Shown: piece by piece, positions 15,401 through 24,521 of the stretch
How positions within the stretch are numbered: the first letter of the stretch is position 1
Layout of the letters: every line of letters begins with the position of its first letter
Source of the DNA: an uncultured Opitutia bacterium
GTDB taxonomy: Bacteria > Verrucomicrobiota > Verrucomicrobiia > Opitutales > Opitutaceae
Assembly (NCBI GenBank): GCA_903869665.1
Contig: CAIPZZ010000171.1
Coordinates: 1-44,015 of the forward strand
DNA length: 44,015 nt
Reading direction: 5' to 3'
Translations under genes and position numbers: made by a program
Notes under the pieces: model-generated
What the model saw: only the letters and a program-made list of their open reading frames with translations
Databases searched by the model: none
Told to the model about the DNA's origin: nothing

Positions 15401-18400
15401 CGCTGCTGGCCCCACTCGTGCAGGTTGGCGGCCCGGCGCCCAGCGGCGGCACGCTGTGGCTCGCGCCGGAATTTTTCAGCGCGGGCGGTTTCACCAGCTT
15501 CACGGTGAAAGGGCTGGGCGCGACCACGGGCGCGGCCGACCAGTTCGTTCCGGCGGTCGTCATCGCACCGGGCACCACGCTCGCCCCGGTGGCGCAAAGC
15601 TGGCTCGCTACGACCGACGGCGGTGGCGTGACGCTCGGGCCGACGTTGCAGCCGGCGGGCGTGCGTCCGCCAGTGAGCCTCGCGTTCAACGCTGTTGGCG
15701 TCCGCGACCCTCTGAACGTCCTGCTCGTGCGCGGCGACCTCGTGCTTGGCGCGGGCGCGGTGATCCGGACAGAGCCCAAGGGCAGCGTCACCCTCGCGGG
15801 CGAAACCGTGACGGCGCTGGGTTCCGTCATCGCTCCCGGCGGCGCCATCAACGTGAGCGGCGGTCGGGACTCGGCTGCGCTCTATCTCCTCAACCAAGGG
15901 CAGGCGCTGCCGACCGTGGTGCTCGGGGCGAACAGCGTATTCTCCGCTGCCGGCACGACCGTGCTAACGCCCGACGCGCGCGGTTACCGCACCGGCTCCG
16001 TTCTGGCGGGCGGCAGCATCAGTATCACCGGCAATTTGGTCGCCGAGCCCGGCGCGCGGCTCGATGTCTCCGGCGCGGCGGACACCCTGGACCTGCTCCC
16101 GGCCTACGGCGACGGCGGGGCGGGGGGCGCGTTAGACGCGGCGGTGTCGCTTTCGGCCTTCGTGCCGACACGCGTCGAGAGCAACGGGGGCACCCTCACG
16201 CTCGCGGGCGGGCAGGAATTGTTCACCGACGCCACGCTGCGCGGCGCGGCGGGTGGCACTTCGGCGGCGGGCGGCCGACTGGTGATTTCATCGGGCCGGT
16301 TTTATCCGCCCGGAAGCAGCACGCCGACACCGCTGGATGTCACTCTGGAAGCGACGCAAACCGGGCCGACGCGTCCGGCCGGTGGCGCTCTCGTCGGCGT
16401 GGCGGTGGACGACGGCAGCGGCGGCGTCTTGCCCGCGCTGGGGCATTTTGCGGCCGACAGCTTTAACGGCGCGGGCTTCGACGCGCTGACGCTCAAGGGC
16501 GTCGTGGAGTTCTCCGGCCCGGTCTCCCTCACGGCCCCGACGAGCCTGCGCGTGGCGGACGGCGGCGTGCTCTACGCCGATGCCGCCGTGAGCCTGATCG
16601 CGCCGCACGTCGCACTCGGCACCGCGTTCCAAGGGCCGCTTTCGGTGGAGCAACAACAGCAGCAGGTGAGCGCGTTCACCCAGCAGGGTCAGCCGTATTA
16701 TTTCTCGCCGACGTTCGGCGCAGGCACGCTCACGGTCGCGGCCCAGCTTATCGAGTTGGGCAACCTCTCGCTGCAAAACATCGGCCGCGCGGACTTGCTG
16801 GCCGACAACGGCGACATTCGGGGCGACGGCACACTGGATATCGCTGGCGACCTCCTGTTGCGCGCCGGGCAGATTTATCCGCCTACAGGGGTGAGCCTCA
16901 CCCTCGCGGCCTATGACTACACCACGGCGAGCGTGACGCACGCCGGCTCGATCACGGTGGCCGGAGCGGGCACGCGGACGCTGCCGCTCTCGGCAGGCGG
17001 CACGTTAAATTTGCGCGGCTCTTCCATCACGCAAGGTGGGGTGCTGCGCGCGCCGCTCGGCACCATCAGCCTCGGTGGCGGCGGCGCGGGCACAGCGGAC
17101 TTGATTTCCAACCAGCCGTTCGCCGCGACCCAGCAGCTCAGGGTCGCGCCGGGCAGCGTGACCTCGGTCGCGGGGATTGATCCGCAGACCGGAAGTGCGC
17201 TCACGATCCCCTACGGCACGAATCTCAACGGCACCACGTGGCTCAGTCCGGCCGGCGACGACATCACCGTCGGCGGCGTGCCGGGCAAGTCGGTCAACCT
17301 TTCCGCCGTGAACGTCAACATTACTACGGGCGCGGAGATTGACCTGCGCGGTGGCGGCGACCTCTACGCCTACCGTTTCGTCGCGGGCACCGGCGGCACG
17401 ACGGACATTCTCTCCTTCACGGGTAGCTTTGCGGTTATCCCCGGCTACACGGCGGACTACGCGCCGTTCGATCCCGGCTACGCCAACGCCACCCTCGCGC
17501 CGGGCGACCGCATTTATTTCAACGCCAGCGACGGGCTGCCGGCCGGCTTTTACACGCTGCTGCCCGCGCGCTACGCGCTGCTGCCGGGCGCATTTCTGGT
17601 CACGCCGCAGACGGGCGCGCCCGCCGCTACCGTGCTGCGGGCCGACGGCTCCAACCTCGTGGCCGGCTGGCGGGGCAACGGCTTCAACTCCGCCCGCACC
17701 GGCACGCCGCTGTTCGCGTCGTTTGAGGTTGCGTCCTCCGCCGTCGTCCGCGCGCGCGCGCAATACGAGGATTCCTCGGCCAACGCCTTCCTGCGCGCGG
17801 GCGCGCTCGCCAACGACGCGACCGTCCCGCGCCTGCCGGTGGACTCGGGCCAGCTCGTGCTCGCAGCGACGGCGGCGATGAGCGTGCAAGGGGCGGTCGC
17901 GGCGGCGGCCCCGGCCGGTGGTCGCGGCGGTCTGGTGGACATCAGCAGCCCGGCGGACATCCTGATCGCCGCGCCCGGCGCAACCGGCCCGGCCGGCACG
18001 CTCGTGCTTGATGCGGCGAAACTCAGCGCGTTTGGCGCGGAGAGTCTGTTGATCGGCGGCGTCCGCTCCGCCGCGACAGGTGGCACGGCCATCGCGGTCA
18101 AGACCGGCAATCTCACCCTCGCCAACGCCGGCTCGCCGCTCACGGGGCCTGAGATCATTCTGGTCGCCAACCAAACCCTGACGCTCGCGCCGGGGGCGGT
18201 TCTCGCGCAGACGGGTGCGCTCGCCAGCGCGGCCGACCCATTGCTCCTCGGCGCGGTGTCCGCCGCCGGCAGCGGCAACGGCGTGCTACTCCGCGTGAGC
18301 GCGGATGCGACGGCGCAAAGTTCACGCGCCGGTGTGACCACGGTGGTCGGACCGGCACTGGTTGTCGGCGCGGGCGCGAGCGTGACGGGCGCGGGCGTGA

Positions 18401-21400
18401 CGCTCGACTCCACGCGCGCGACTTCGCTCGACCCCGCCGCCGTGGTGAGCGGCACCGCCGTTTCGCTCAACAGCGGCCAGATCAGTCTCCAGCTAACAAA
18501 TCCCGGCGCATTGCAACCGACCACCGGCCTCGTGCTGTCGGGAGGTGCGTTACAAAATCTCCAGGCCTCGGCGCAGCGCCTGTCGTTGCTCAGCTACAGC
18601 TCCCTCGACCTCTACGGCACCGGCGAGGTCGGCACGGCGGCGGTCGCCAGCCTCGCGCTGCACGCGGGCGAGGTCCGCGGCTTCAACACCGGCGGCGGCA
18701 CAGTGACGTTCGCCGCGCGCGACATCCTCCTCGACAACGCCGCCTCCGCCACCGTGCCGGGCGTGGTCGCGGCGGCGGCTGGCACACTCGTCTTCAACGC
18801 GGACACTGTCCGCCTCGGTGCCGGCACCCTCGCCCTTGACCAGTTCACCGCCGTGGCGCTCACCGCCGCTGGCGGCATTCTCGCACAGGGAACCGGCGCG
18901 TTCACCACGCCCGGCGCGCTCACGCTCACTACGCCCATTCTCACCGGCGCGACTGCCGCGAGCCAGTCCCTCACGGCGGGCGGCGCGCTGACGGTCGTCG
19001 CCCCCGCCGGCGGCGCAGCGACGGTGGCGGGCGGCCTGGGCGCGCGGCTCGCGCTCACGGGCGCGAGCGTCACGGCGGACGCGGACATAACTCTGCCGAG
19101 CGGCGCGCTGGCACTGCGTGCGACCACGGGCAACGTCACGGTCTCCGGCCGCCTCGACACGGGTGGCACGGCACAAACTTTTTTTGATCTGACGAAGTTC
19201 ACCGACGCCGGCAGCGTCAGTCTCACCGCTGACGCCGGCAGCGTGGACGTGACCGCCGGCGGCTCGGTCCACGTCGCGGCGGCGGCGGCGGGTGGCAACG
19301 CCGGCAGCGTCACCGTTGGCGCAACGGTGGGCGCGTTCACACTCTCGGGTGCACTGCTCGGCACAGGCGGCGCGGGCGGGACGTTCGCCCTCGATGTCGG
19401 CGCACTCCCGACGTTGGCCGGCCTGGATGCCGCGCTCGACGCGGGCGGGTTCGCGGCGTCGCGCGCATATCGAGTTAGGACCGGCGGTGTCACGGCCGAT
19501 GGCACGGCGACAGCACGGAAATTCAGCCTCTCGGCAGACGGCGGATCAATTACCGTGAGCGGCACAATAGACGCCTCTGGCACGACCGGCGGCGCGATCA
19601 GCCTCGCGGCGCAGGGCAGCGTCACGCTGCTGGCCAGCGCGCGGCTCACGGCGGCGGCGCAGGATTTTGACAGCGCGGGCAAGGGTGGAGTGGTCTCGTT
19701 GGAGGCGGGCGCGTCGCGCAACGGCGTCACGTCCACGACGGCGTTCGTGGATGTGCAAACCGGCTCGACCGTGGATCTCTCCGTGGCCGCCAACACCACC
19801 GCTAGCGCCGCGCTTGGCCGGTTCACCGGCACGCTCCATCTGCGCGCCCCGCAAACCGCCGCCGCCACCGACCTCCAGCTGACGCCGCTGAACGGCACCA
19901 TCGTCGGCGCCTCCTCCATCGTCGTCGAGGGCTACAAGCTCACCGATCTCACGGCCGCGACTGCCACGCTCACGAGCACGATCCAGAACAACGTGAAGGC
20001 CAACGGCACGACCTTCGGCAACGCCACCGCTGCGATCACCGCCCGCCTGCTCGCCAACAACGCCGCGCTCGCCTCCGTGCTGCACATCCGCCCCGGCGCG
20101 GAGATCATCAACCGCACCGGAAACCTTGTGCTCGCCGCGAGCTGGGATCTCTCGACCTTCCGTTTTGGGCCGGCCAGCGAGCCCGGTATTCTCACGCTGC
20201 GTGCGGCTGGCAATCTCAGTTTCCTCTTCAAGGCTAGCCTGAGCGACGGCTTCACCGGGGCCACCTTTGCCTCGCCGCTGCTCGCGGCCGGCGCGCAGTC
20301 GTGGTCCTACCGCCTCGTGGCGGGCGCGGATCTCAGCGCGGCCGACTTTCATCGCGTGCAGCCGCTCGCCAACCTCGCCACCGGCACCGGCTCGGTCCTG
20401 CTCGGGACCAACGCCACCTCGCTGCCCACCGCCACCAATAACAGCCGCTCCAGTATTATCCCGAATTTCTTTCAGGTCATCCGCACCGGCACCGGCGATA
20501 TTGACCTTGCCGCCGGGCGCGACGTGCAGCTGCTCAATCCGCTGGCGGCGATCTACACAGCGGGCACGCAGGCCGTGGCGCTGGCGAATTACGACCTGCC
20601 GATCCTCGATTACCAGAACAGCCAGCTCGGCAACGCGCAAACCCCCGCTTACCCGGCGCAATACACCCTCGGCGGCGGCAACGTGTCCGTCACTGCGCAA
20701 AACGACATCACGCATCTCGTGCTCAAGTTCGGCGTGCTCGTGGCCGACTCGACCCGCGAGCTGCCGACCAGCTGGCTTTACCGGCGAGGCTATGTGAGTT
20801 CGGCCACCGGACAATTCGCCGCGAGCAATGCCGGCGGCGAGATCGCGTCCACCTCGTGGTGGGTGGATTTCAGTAACTATTTCGAGGGCGTAGGCGCACT
20901 CGGCGGCGGCAGCGTGACGCTTACCGCCGGCCGTGACGTGAGCAACGTGGACGCCCTCGTGCCGACCAACGCCCGGATGCCGAAGGGCACGCCCAACGCT
21001 GCCGCGCTCGTCGAGCTGGGCGGTGGCGACCTCACCGTGCGCGCGGGCCGCGATATTGACGGCGGTGTCTATTACGTCGAGCGCGGCCGCGGCACGCTCA
21101 CCGCCGGCGGCAACATCCACAGCAACACCACCCGCGCCGCCCTCACCCAAAGCGACCTGACCGGCCTGCCCGCGCCGGATGCGATCACCTGGCTGCCCAC
21201 GACGCTGTTTCTCGGCAAGAGCACCTTTGACGTGACTGCGCGCGGCGACCTGCTGCTCGGGCCGGCGGCCAATCCGTTCCTGCTGCCGCAGGGTATCAAC
21301 AACAGCTTCTACGAGAAAACTTATTTCTCCACCTACGCGCCCGACTCCGCCGTCAGCGCCACCTCGCTCGTCGGCGCGGTCACGCTGAAGACCGCCGCCG

Positions 21401-23496
21401 ACGGCGGGGCCGGCTCGTTGCAAAGCTGGTTCCAGAACGTGCTCCTGTTTGCCAGCAACCCCAGAGCATTTTCCGCCTCCCAGCCTTGGCTGCGTCTCGC
21501 CGAGACCAATGTGACGCCGTTCGCGACCGTCACCAAACTTCTGCCGCCGACGCTGCGCGCGACCGCATTTACCGGCGACCTCAACCTCGTCGGCGGCCTC
21601 ACGCTCGTGCCCTCGCCCTCGGGCACGGTGGAGTTGGCCGCCGCCGGCTCGGTCAACGGCTTTCAGCCCAACAGCCTCACCAACCTGCTCGCGCCCGTCT
21701 CCGCCACCAACCTCCGTCTCTGGGGCTCCGCCACCATCAATCTTTCCGACGCCGACCCCGCTCGTGTGCCTAGCGTGGCCACGCCCCTGACGCTCGCGTC
21801 CGCGTCCACCGGCCGCAGCAGCCTCGCCGGCATTGCTGGTTCGTGGGCGCTGACGCCGGCGCAAGGCCTGCTCGACAGCATCAACCGCCAGTTTGCCGAG
21901 TCCGGCTCGTTCGAGGGCGCGCAGGCGGTGATCCAGACGAAACAGGCGCTCCATGCCCCCGGTCCGCTGCACGCGGCCGATCCCGAGCCCGTGCGCCTCT
22001 ACGCGGAGGCCGGCAATCTCTCCGGACTCACGCTCTTCGCCGGCAAGGCCGCGCAGGTCATTGCGGGCCGCGACCTCACCGACCTCTCGCTTTACCTGCA
22101 AAACAACGCCGCTGACGAAATCACCCGCGTCATCGCCGGGCGCGACCTGATCGCCTACCATCCCAACTCGCCGCTCCGCCTCGCCGCGCAGACCGCCGGC
22201 AACGCGCTCCTGTCCACGGTTGGCTCCCCCGGGCCGGGCACCGGCAATCCGACGGCTGGCGACCTCCAGCTCGGCGGGCCGGGCACGTTCGAGGTTTTGG
22301 CCGGGCGCAACTTCGACCTCGGCGTCGGCCCGAATAACGCCGACGGCACCGCCACCGGCCTCACCACCATCGGCAACTCGCGCAACCCCTATCTGCCCTT
22401 CGACGGCGCCAGCATCGTCGCCGGCGCCGGCCTCGGCGGCCCGGCCTCGCTCGACTTTGCCGCGTTCAACGCCCGGTTCCTCGACCCCGGCACCGGCGGC
22501 GCGCTCGCGGCGCGCTACCTCCCTGAACTCGGCAGGGCTCTCGGCCTCGCCTCCGGCACGGATGGCGCGGCGATCTGGGCGACCTTCAGCGCCCTGCCTG
22601 CCTCGCGCCGCGCCGCTCTGGCGCTGGACATTTTCTACCTCGTCCTTCGCGACGCGGGCCGCGAGCACAACGATGCGGATAGCCCCGGCTTCAAGTTTCA
22701 GTCTGGCTTCGATGCCATCGCGGCGCTGTTCCCGGGCGAGCGCACGGGCGACATCTCGCTCACCTCGCGCGCGATCAAGACCGTCAGCGGTGGCGACCTT
22801 AGCCTCTACGCGCCCGGCGGCGCGCTCACGGTGGGCTTCGACATCGCTGGCCAGTCCGCCGACCAGGGCATCCTCACCGCGCATGGCGGCGGCATCTCCA
22901 TCTTCACCGCAAAAGGCGTCAACGTCGGCACCTCGCGCATCTTCACCCTGCGCGGCGGTAACGAGATCATCTGGGCCTCCACCGGCAACATCGCCGCCGG
23001 TGCCTCTTCGAAGACCGTCCAGTCCGCGCCGCCCACCCGCGTGCTCATTGACCCGCAGAGCGGCGACGTGAAAACCGACCTCGCCGGCCTCGCGACGGGC
23101 GGCGGCATTGGCGTGCTCGCCACCGTCGTCGGCGTGGAGCCGGGCGACGTGGACCTGATCGCGCCCACCGGCACCATTGACGCGGGCGACGCCGGCATCC
23201 GCTCCTCCGGCCGGCTCAACGTCGCCGCCGTGCAGGTTCTCAACGCCTCCAACATCTCGTCCGGCGGCACGAGCTCCGGGGTTCCCGCGCCGGTCGCCGC
23301 GCCGAGCTTGGCCAACGTGGTCTCGCCCACGACCAACAACCAACCCGCGGGCAACGCGAACGACGCCGCCGCCCGCGAGCAGGCGCGCGCGCAGGCCCGG
23401 GTGGACAACCTGCCCTCGATCATCACCGTCGAGGTGCTCGGCTACGGCGGTGGCGAGGGCGACAGCCCCGACAAGAAGGACGATCCCGCCAGCTGA
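12403..23496 (+). CDS. Giant filamentous haemagglutinin-type TpsA exoprotein
   Basis: 3697 residues, the passenger of the TpsB at 5374. After a basic n-region, a signal peptide ends near residue 38 (AFA/A). An Ala/Gln-rich helical segment (about 53-105) precedes the haemagglutination-activity (TPS) domain at about 131-250, including VAITQTAAQAILSWETFNVGKN and NRNGVIFGG (222-230), the equivalent of the NPNGI box. A very long Gly/Ala/Thr/Val beta-helix follows (LDVSG, LAGG and VTVSG turns). AGRD motifs recur in about the last 1000 residues, with IAGRDLTDLSLYLQNN and IAGRDLIAYHP as in DUF3739-type haemagglutinins. The end is SIITVEVLGYGGGEGDSPDKKDDPAS. I find no cysteine in the whole chain. No toxin domain is visible at the C-terminus, so an adhesin or matrix role is more likely than contact-dependent inhibition. 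Start GTG overlaps the previous stop. Confidence 0.92.
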   Translation: MSKPAQHRPPTRDATPASRWWAVPIGVLVLALGSVAFAAGDLLRGGAPANTPAPVGAGATGAAEAAAAQLRVNAADRLARTTQALQAVQAMQAAARAAALAGPNNLGADPNHPGLTLPNVPDGLVSGGLKEAPGIVWQGAAAPVQTAEGGRTTVAITQTAAQAILSWETFNVGKNTTVAFDQSAGGADIGQWVAFNKINDPAGVPSQILGSITAGGQVYLLNRNGVIFGGSSQVNAHALVVSSLPINTNLVTLGLLNNADQQFLFSSLPVAAGSGTPAFTPATGATGDVTVQPGARLSAPTSDAHVGGRIALLGANVTNAGTIAAPDGQTILAAGLQVGLAAHASSDPSLRGLDVFVGAVTDPSVPAQTAGAVANTGLIDAPRASVVLTGKDVTQLGAIENSTSVAFNGRVDLLASYDAVSSGGVEGVTPFFPRASGTVTLGPGSVTRILPELASTERVTGTALALPSQLNLRGLAVHLAGDAAILAPGATVAISAGRWSLAGSGLSATNQFVFTGGQIYLDAGALIDVAGAQDVAASVAENFIEVQLRGSELADSPLQRDGALRGQTIKVDVRQTGVFNGKAWVGTSLANTAGYVALISRTVGELTIGGGTVTMRAGESVIVQPGATVDVSGGWINYAGATVETSKVLSDGHVFDIAAATPDRVYSGLYTATSARTDAKWGVTTTAAHPLTANAAAYEPGYLQGGNAGTLAINAPALALDGDLRGQRVVGPRQLTVPPASAALQLTFQGQYQQNATTFPVFSPTPPEIVVRGDGELPVADAFALDGTGTPLALRVERRVAFDLDPALVNAAGFGRLTIDNRDGNITVPAGVALTGAAGGSLTLLTANLDLGGRISVPGGSLVFTAYDFSPFAALLPTDPVPAVNLSRGRLTVGATAVLDVAGLVVDNRPGAASAASLPLLTTAGSITLTSHVANLEAGSVLDVSGGVAVGATGKISYGNGGGISISAGQDPSIAAILGGSLALGAELRGFSGAKGGSLTLLAPLVQVGGPAPSGGTLWLAPEFFSAGGFTSFTVKGLGATTGAADQFVPAVVIAPGTTLAPVAQSWLATTDGGGVTLGPTLQPAGVRPPVSLAFNAVGVRDPLNVLLVRGDLVLGAGAVIRTEPKGSVTLAGETVTALGSVIAPGGAINVSGGRDSAALYLLNQGQALPTVVLGANSVFSAAGTTVLTPDARGYRTGSVLAGGSISITGNLVAEPGARLDVSGAADTLDLLPAYGDGGAGGALDAAVSLSAFVPTRVESNGGTLTLAGGQELFTDATLRGAAGGTSAAGGRLVISSGRFYPPGSSTPTPLDVTLEATQTGPTRPAGGALVGVAVDDGSGGVLPALGHFAADSFNGAGFDALTLKGVVEFSGPVSLTAPTSLRVADGGVLYADAAVSLIAPHVALGTAFQGPLSVEQQQQQVSAFTQQGQPYYFSPTFGAGTLTVAAQLIELGNLSLQNIGRADLLADNGDIRGDGTLDIAGDLLLRAGQIYPPTGVSLTLAAYDYTTASVTHAGSITVAGAGTRTLPLSAGGTLNLRGSSITQGGVLRAPLGTISLGGGGAGTADLISNQPFAATQQLRVAPGSVTSVAGIDPQTGSALTIPYGTNLNGTTWLSPAGDDITVGGVPGKSVNLSAVNVNITTGAEIDLRGGGDLYAYRFVAGTGGTTDILSFTGSFAVIPGYTADYAPFDPGYANATLAPGDRIYFNASDGLPAGFYTLLPARYALLPGAFLVTPQTGAPAATVLRADGSNLVAGWRGNGFNSARTGTPLFASFEVASSAVVRARAQYEDSSANAFLRAGALANDATVPRLPVDSGQLVLAATAAMSVQGAVAAAAPAGGRGGLVDISSPADILIAAPGATGPAGTLVLDAAKLSAFGAESLLIGGVRSAATGGTAIAVKTGNLTLANAGSPLTGPEIILVANQTLTLAPGAVLAQTGALASAADPLLLGAVSAAGSGNGVLLRVSADATAQSSRAGVTTVVGPALVVGAGASVTGAGVTLDSTRATSLDPAAVVSGTAVSLNSGQISLQLTNPGALQPTTGLVLSGGALQNLQASAQRLSLLSYSSLDLYGTGEVGTAAVASLALHAGEVRGFNTGGGTVTFAARDILLDNAASATVPGVVAAAAGTLVFNADTVRLGAGTLALDQFTAVALTAAGGILAQGTGAFTTPGALTLTTPILTGATAASQSLTAGGALTVVAPAGGAATVAGGLGARLALTGASVTADADITLPSGALALRATTGNVTVSGRLDTGGTAQTFFDLTKFTDAGSVSLTADAGSVDVTAGGSVHVAAAAAGGNAGSVTVGATVGAFTLSGALLGTGGAGGTFALDVGALPTLAGLDAALDAGGFAASRAYRVRTGGVTADGTATARKFSLSADGGSITVSGTIDASGTTGGAISLAAQGSVTLLASARLTAAAQDFDSAGKGGVVSLEAGASRNGVTSTTAFVDVQTGSTVDLSVAANTTASAALGRFTGTLHLRAPQTAAATDLQLTPLNGTIVGASSIVVEGYKLTDLTAATATLTSTIQNNVKANGTTFGNATAAITARLLANNAALASVLHIRPGAEIINRTGNLVLAASWDLSTFRFGPASEPGILTLRAAGNLSFLFKASLSDGFTGATFASPLLAAGAQSWSYRLVAGADLSAADFHRVQPLANLATGTGSVLLGTNATSLPTATNNSRSSIIPNFFQVIRTGTGDIDLAAGRDVQLLNPLAAIYTAGTQAVALANYDLPILDYQNSQLGNAQTPAYPAQYTLGGGNVSVTAQNDITHLVLKFGVLVADSTRELPTSWLYRRGYVSSATGQFAASNAGGEIASTSWWVDFSNYFEGVGALGGGSVTLTAGRDVSNVDALVPTNARMPKGTPNAAALVELGGGDLTVRAGRDIDGGVYYVERGRGTLTAGGNIHSNTTRAALTQSDLTGLPAPDAITWLPTTLFLGKSTFDVTARGDLLLGPAANPFLLPQGINNSFYEKTYFSTYAPDSAVSATSLVGAVTLKTAADGGAGSLQSWFQNVLLFASNPRAFSASQPWLRLAETNVTPFATVTKLLPPTLRATAFTGDLNLVGGLTLVPSPSGTVELAAAGSVNGFQPNSLTNLLAPVSATNLRLWGSATINLSDADPARVPSVATPLTLASASTGRSSLAGIAGSWALTPAQGLLDSINRQFAESGSFEGAQAVIQTKQALHAPGPLHAADPEPVRLYAEAGNLSGLTLFAGKAAQVIAGRDLTDLSLYLQNNAADEITRVIAGRDLIAYHPNSPLRLAAQTAGNALLSTVGSPGPGTGNPTAGDLQLGGPGTFEVLAGRNFDLGVGPNNADGTATGLTTIGNSRNPYLPFDGASIVAGAGLGGPASLDFAAFNARFLDPGTGGALAARYLPELGRALGLASGTDGAAIWATFSALPASRRAALALDIFYLVLRDAGREHNDADSPGFKFQSGFDAIAALFPGERTGDISLTSRAIKTVSGGDLSLYAPGGALTVGFDIAGQSADQGILTAHGGGISIFTAKGVNVGTSRIFTLRGGNEIIWASTGNIAAGASSKTVQSAPPTRVLIDPQSGDVKTDLAGLATGGGIGVLATVVGVEPGDVDLIAPTGTIDAGDAGIRSSGRLNVAAVQVLNASNISSGGTSSGVPAPVAAPSLANVVSPTTNNQPAGNANDAAAREQARAQARVDNLPSIITVEVLGYGGGEGDSPDKKDDPAS

Positions 23497-23509
23497 AGCA
23501 TGCCTGCCC

Positions 23510-24256
23510 ATGCGAAAAATTTCCCTCTTCCTCCCGCTCCTTGCCCTCGCCGTCGCGCGTGCCGCGCCGGAAGGGAGTCTTGAGTTCAACGGCGTGCTCG
23601 TCTCCGGCGGCCGTGTGCAGCTCGCGTTGGCCAACCCCGCCACCGGCGAGGCTCGCTGGGTCAAGGTCGGCGGCAAATTTTCCGGTTACACGCTGCTTGG
23701 TTACGACAGTGCGGCCAACACCGCCACGCTCGCGCGCGATGGCCGGCCCGCGCTCGCGCTCCGCCTAAAGGACGCCTTGCTCGTCGTCGCTCCGCCGGCA
23801 CCCTCCTGGGTTCAGCCCACCAACGAGCAGCGCGGGGCCATCGCAGAAAACCTCCGCCAGCTCGCCGCCGCCGCCGCGCAATATTTCACCGCCACTGGCG
23901 CGGACACCGCCACGCTCGAGGAGCTCGTCGGCCCCGGCAAGCCGCTCGCCGCGCTCACGCCCGCCGCCGGGGAAAGCTACGGCGATCTCGTGCTGCGGCG
24001 CGACACGCCCGCGCTTGCCCTCACCACGCCCGACGGCACACGCATCACTTCTGACGGGATCAGCACCGCTGCCGACGGCTCCACCATCACGCCTGACGGA
24101 GGTCGCGTCGCCAGCGACGGCACAGCCTATGCGCCCGACGGCACGCTCCGAGGCGCAGGCGACACGGGGGGCGCTGCTGGGCCCTTTATCCCACCCAGCG
24201 CCTCGCCCACCACCGCGCGCGCGCTGCTCGCGGCCGGATGGAAATACCGGTCTTGA
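23510..24256 (+). CDS. Secreted protein: GspC-like strand domain plus pseudopilin-like head and DG repeats
   Basis: 248 residues with a signal peptide (about 1-18, ARA/A). Residues about 20-90 (RWVKVGGKFSGYTLLGYDSAANTATLARDG) resemble the small beta domain of PulC/GspC-type proteins. Residues about 105-155 (AIAENLRQLAAAAAQYF, then LEELVGPGKPLAALTPAAGESY) resemble the head region of verrucomicrobial type II pseudopilins, but there is no prepilin N-terminal helix or cleavage site. Next comes a run of short xDG units (TPDGTRI, TSDGIST, AADGSTI, TPDGGRV, ASDGTAY, APDGTLR). It sits 13 bases after the TpsA gene and seems to end the operon. The domain likenesses come from recalled patterns, and the function is unknown. 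Confidence 0.72.
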   Translation: MRKISLFLPLLALAVARAAPEGSLEFNGVLVSGGRVQLALANPATGEARWVKVGGKFSGYTLLGYDSAANTATLARDGRPALALRLKDALLVVAPPAPSWVQPTNEQRGAIAENLRQLAAAAAQYFTATGADTATLEELVGPGKPLAALTPAAGESYGDLVLRRDTPALALTTPDGTRITSDGISTAADGSTITPDGGRVASDGTAYAPDGTLRGAGDTGGAAGPFIPPSASPTTARALLAAGWKYRS

Positions 24257-24521
24257 CCGTGGGCGCGCGGTTTGCGCGGTCGGCTAACGTGACAACCACG
24301 TGAATCCGCCACAAGCTAGTCACCGCGAGCGTAATCCTCGGAACGGAGGCCGTGGCGCGCGCAATAAAACTCGGCGAATGTATGACAGGACATGTCGTGA
24401 TTTTGCGCGCGCGCCATTTTCAATAACGACACTTTTGTGCTTCGTGCGTTTGCCACAGCGCAGATTTAACCGGGGCGAAACGCGACCGCCGCCGATTCGT
24501 CACGCGCCGGCGCGCAGTCGC

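Noticed and set aside
16650-16710. CAACAACAGCAGCAG run as a microsatellite or frameshift site
   Set aside because: It encodes a short Gln stretch in a continuous reading frame and there is no sign of variation.
23400-23496. C-terminal toxin domain (CdiA-like) on the haemagglutinin
   Set aside because: The last residues are the low-complexity tail of the beta-helix protein; there is no VENN-type motif, toxin domain or small immunity gene after it.
19546-23676. Minus-strand frame of about 1376 codons opposite the tpsA gene
   Set aside because: Same composition artefact; no domain, signal peptide or sensible start, and it lies fully within the haemagglutinin gene.
24257-24521. Terminator between the end of the TPS operon and the metallophosphoesterase gene
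   Set aside because: A GACCG...CGGTC stem can be drawn near 24256 but has large bulges and no T-run; the evidence is too weak.
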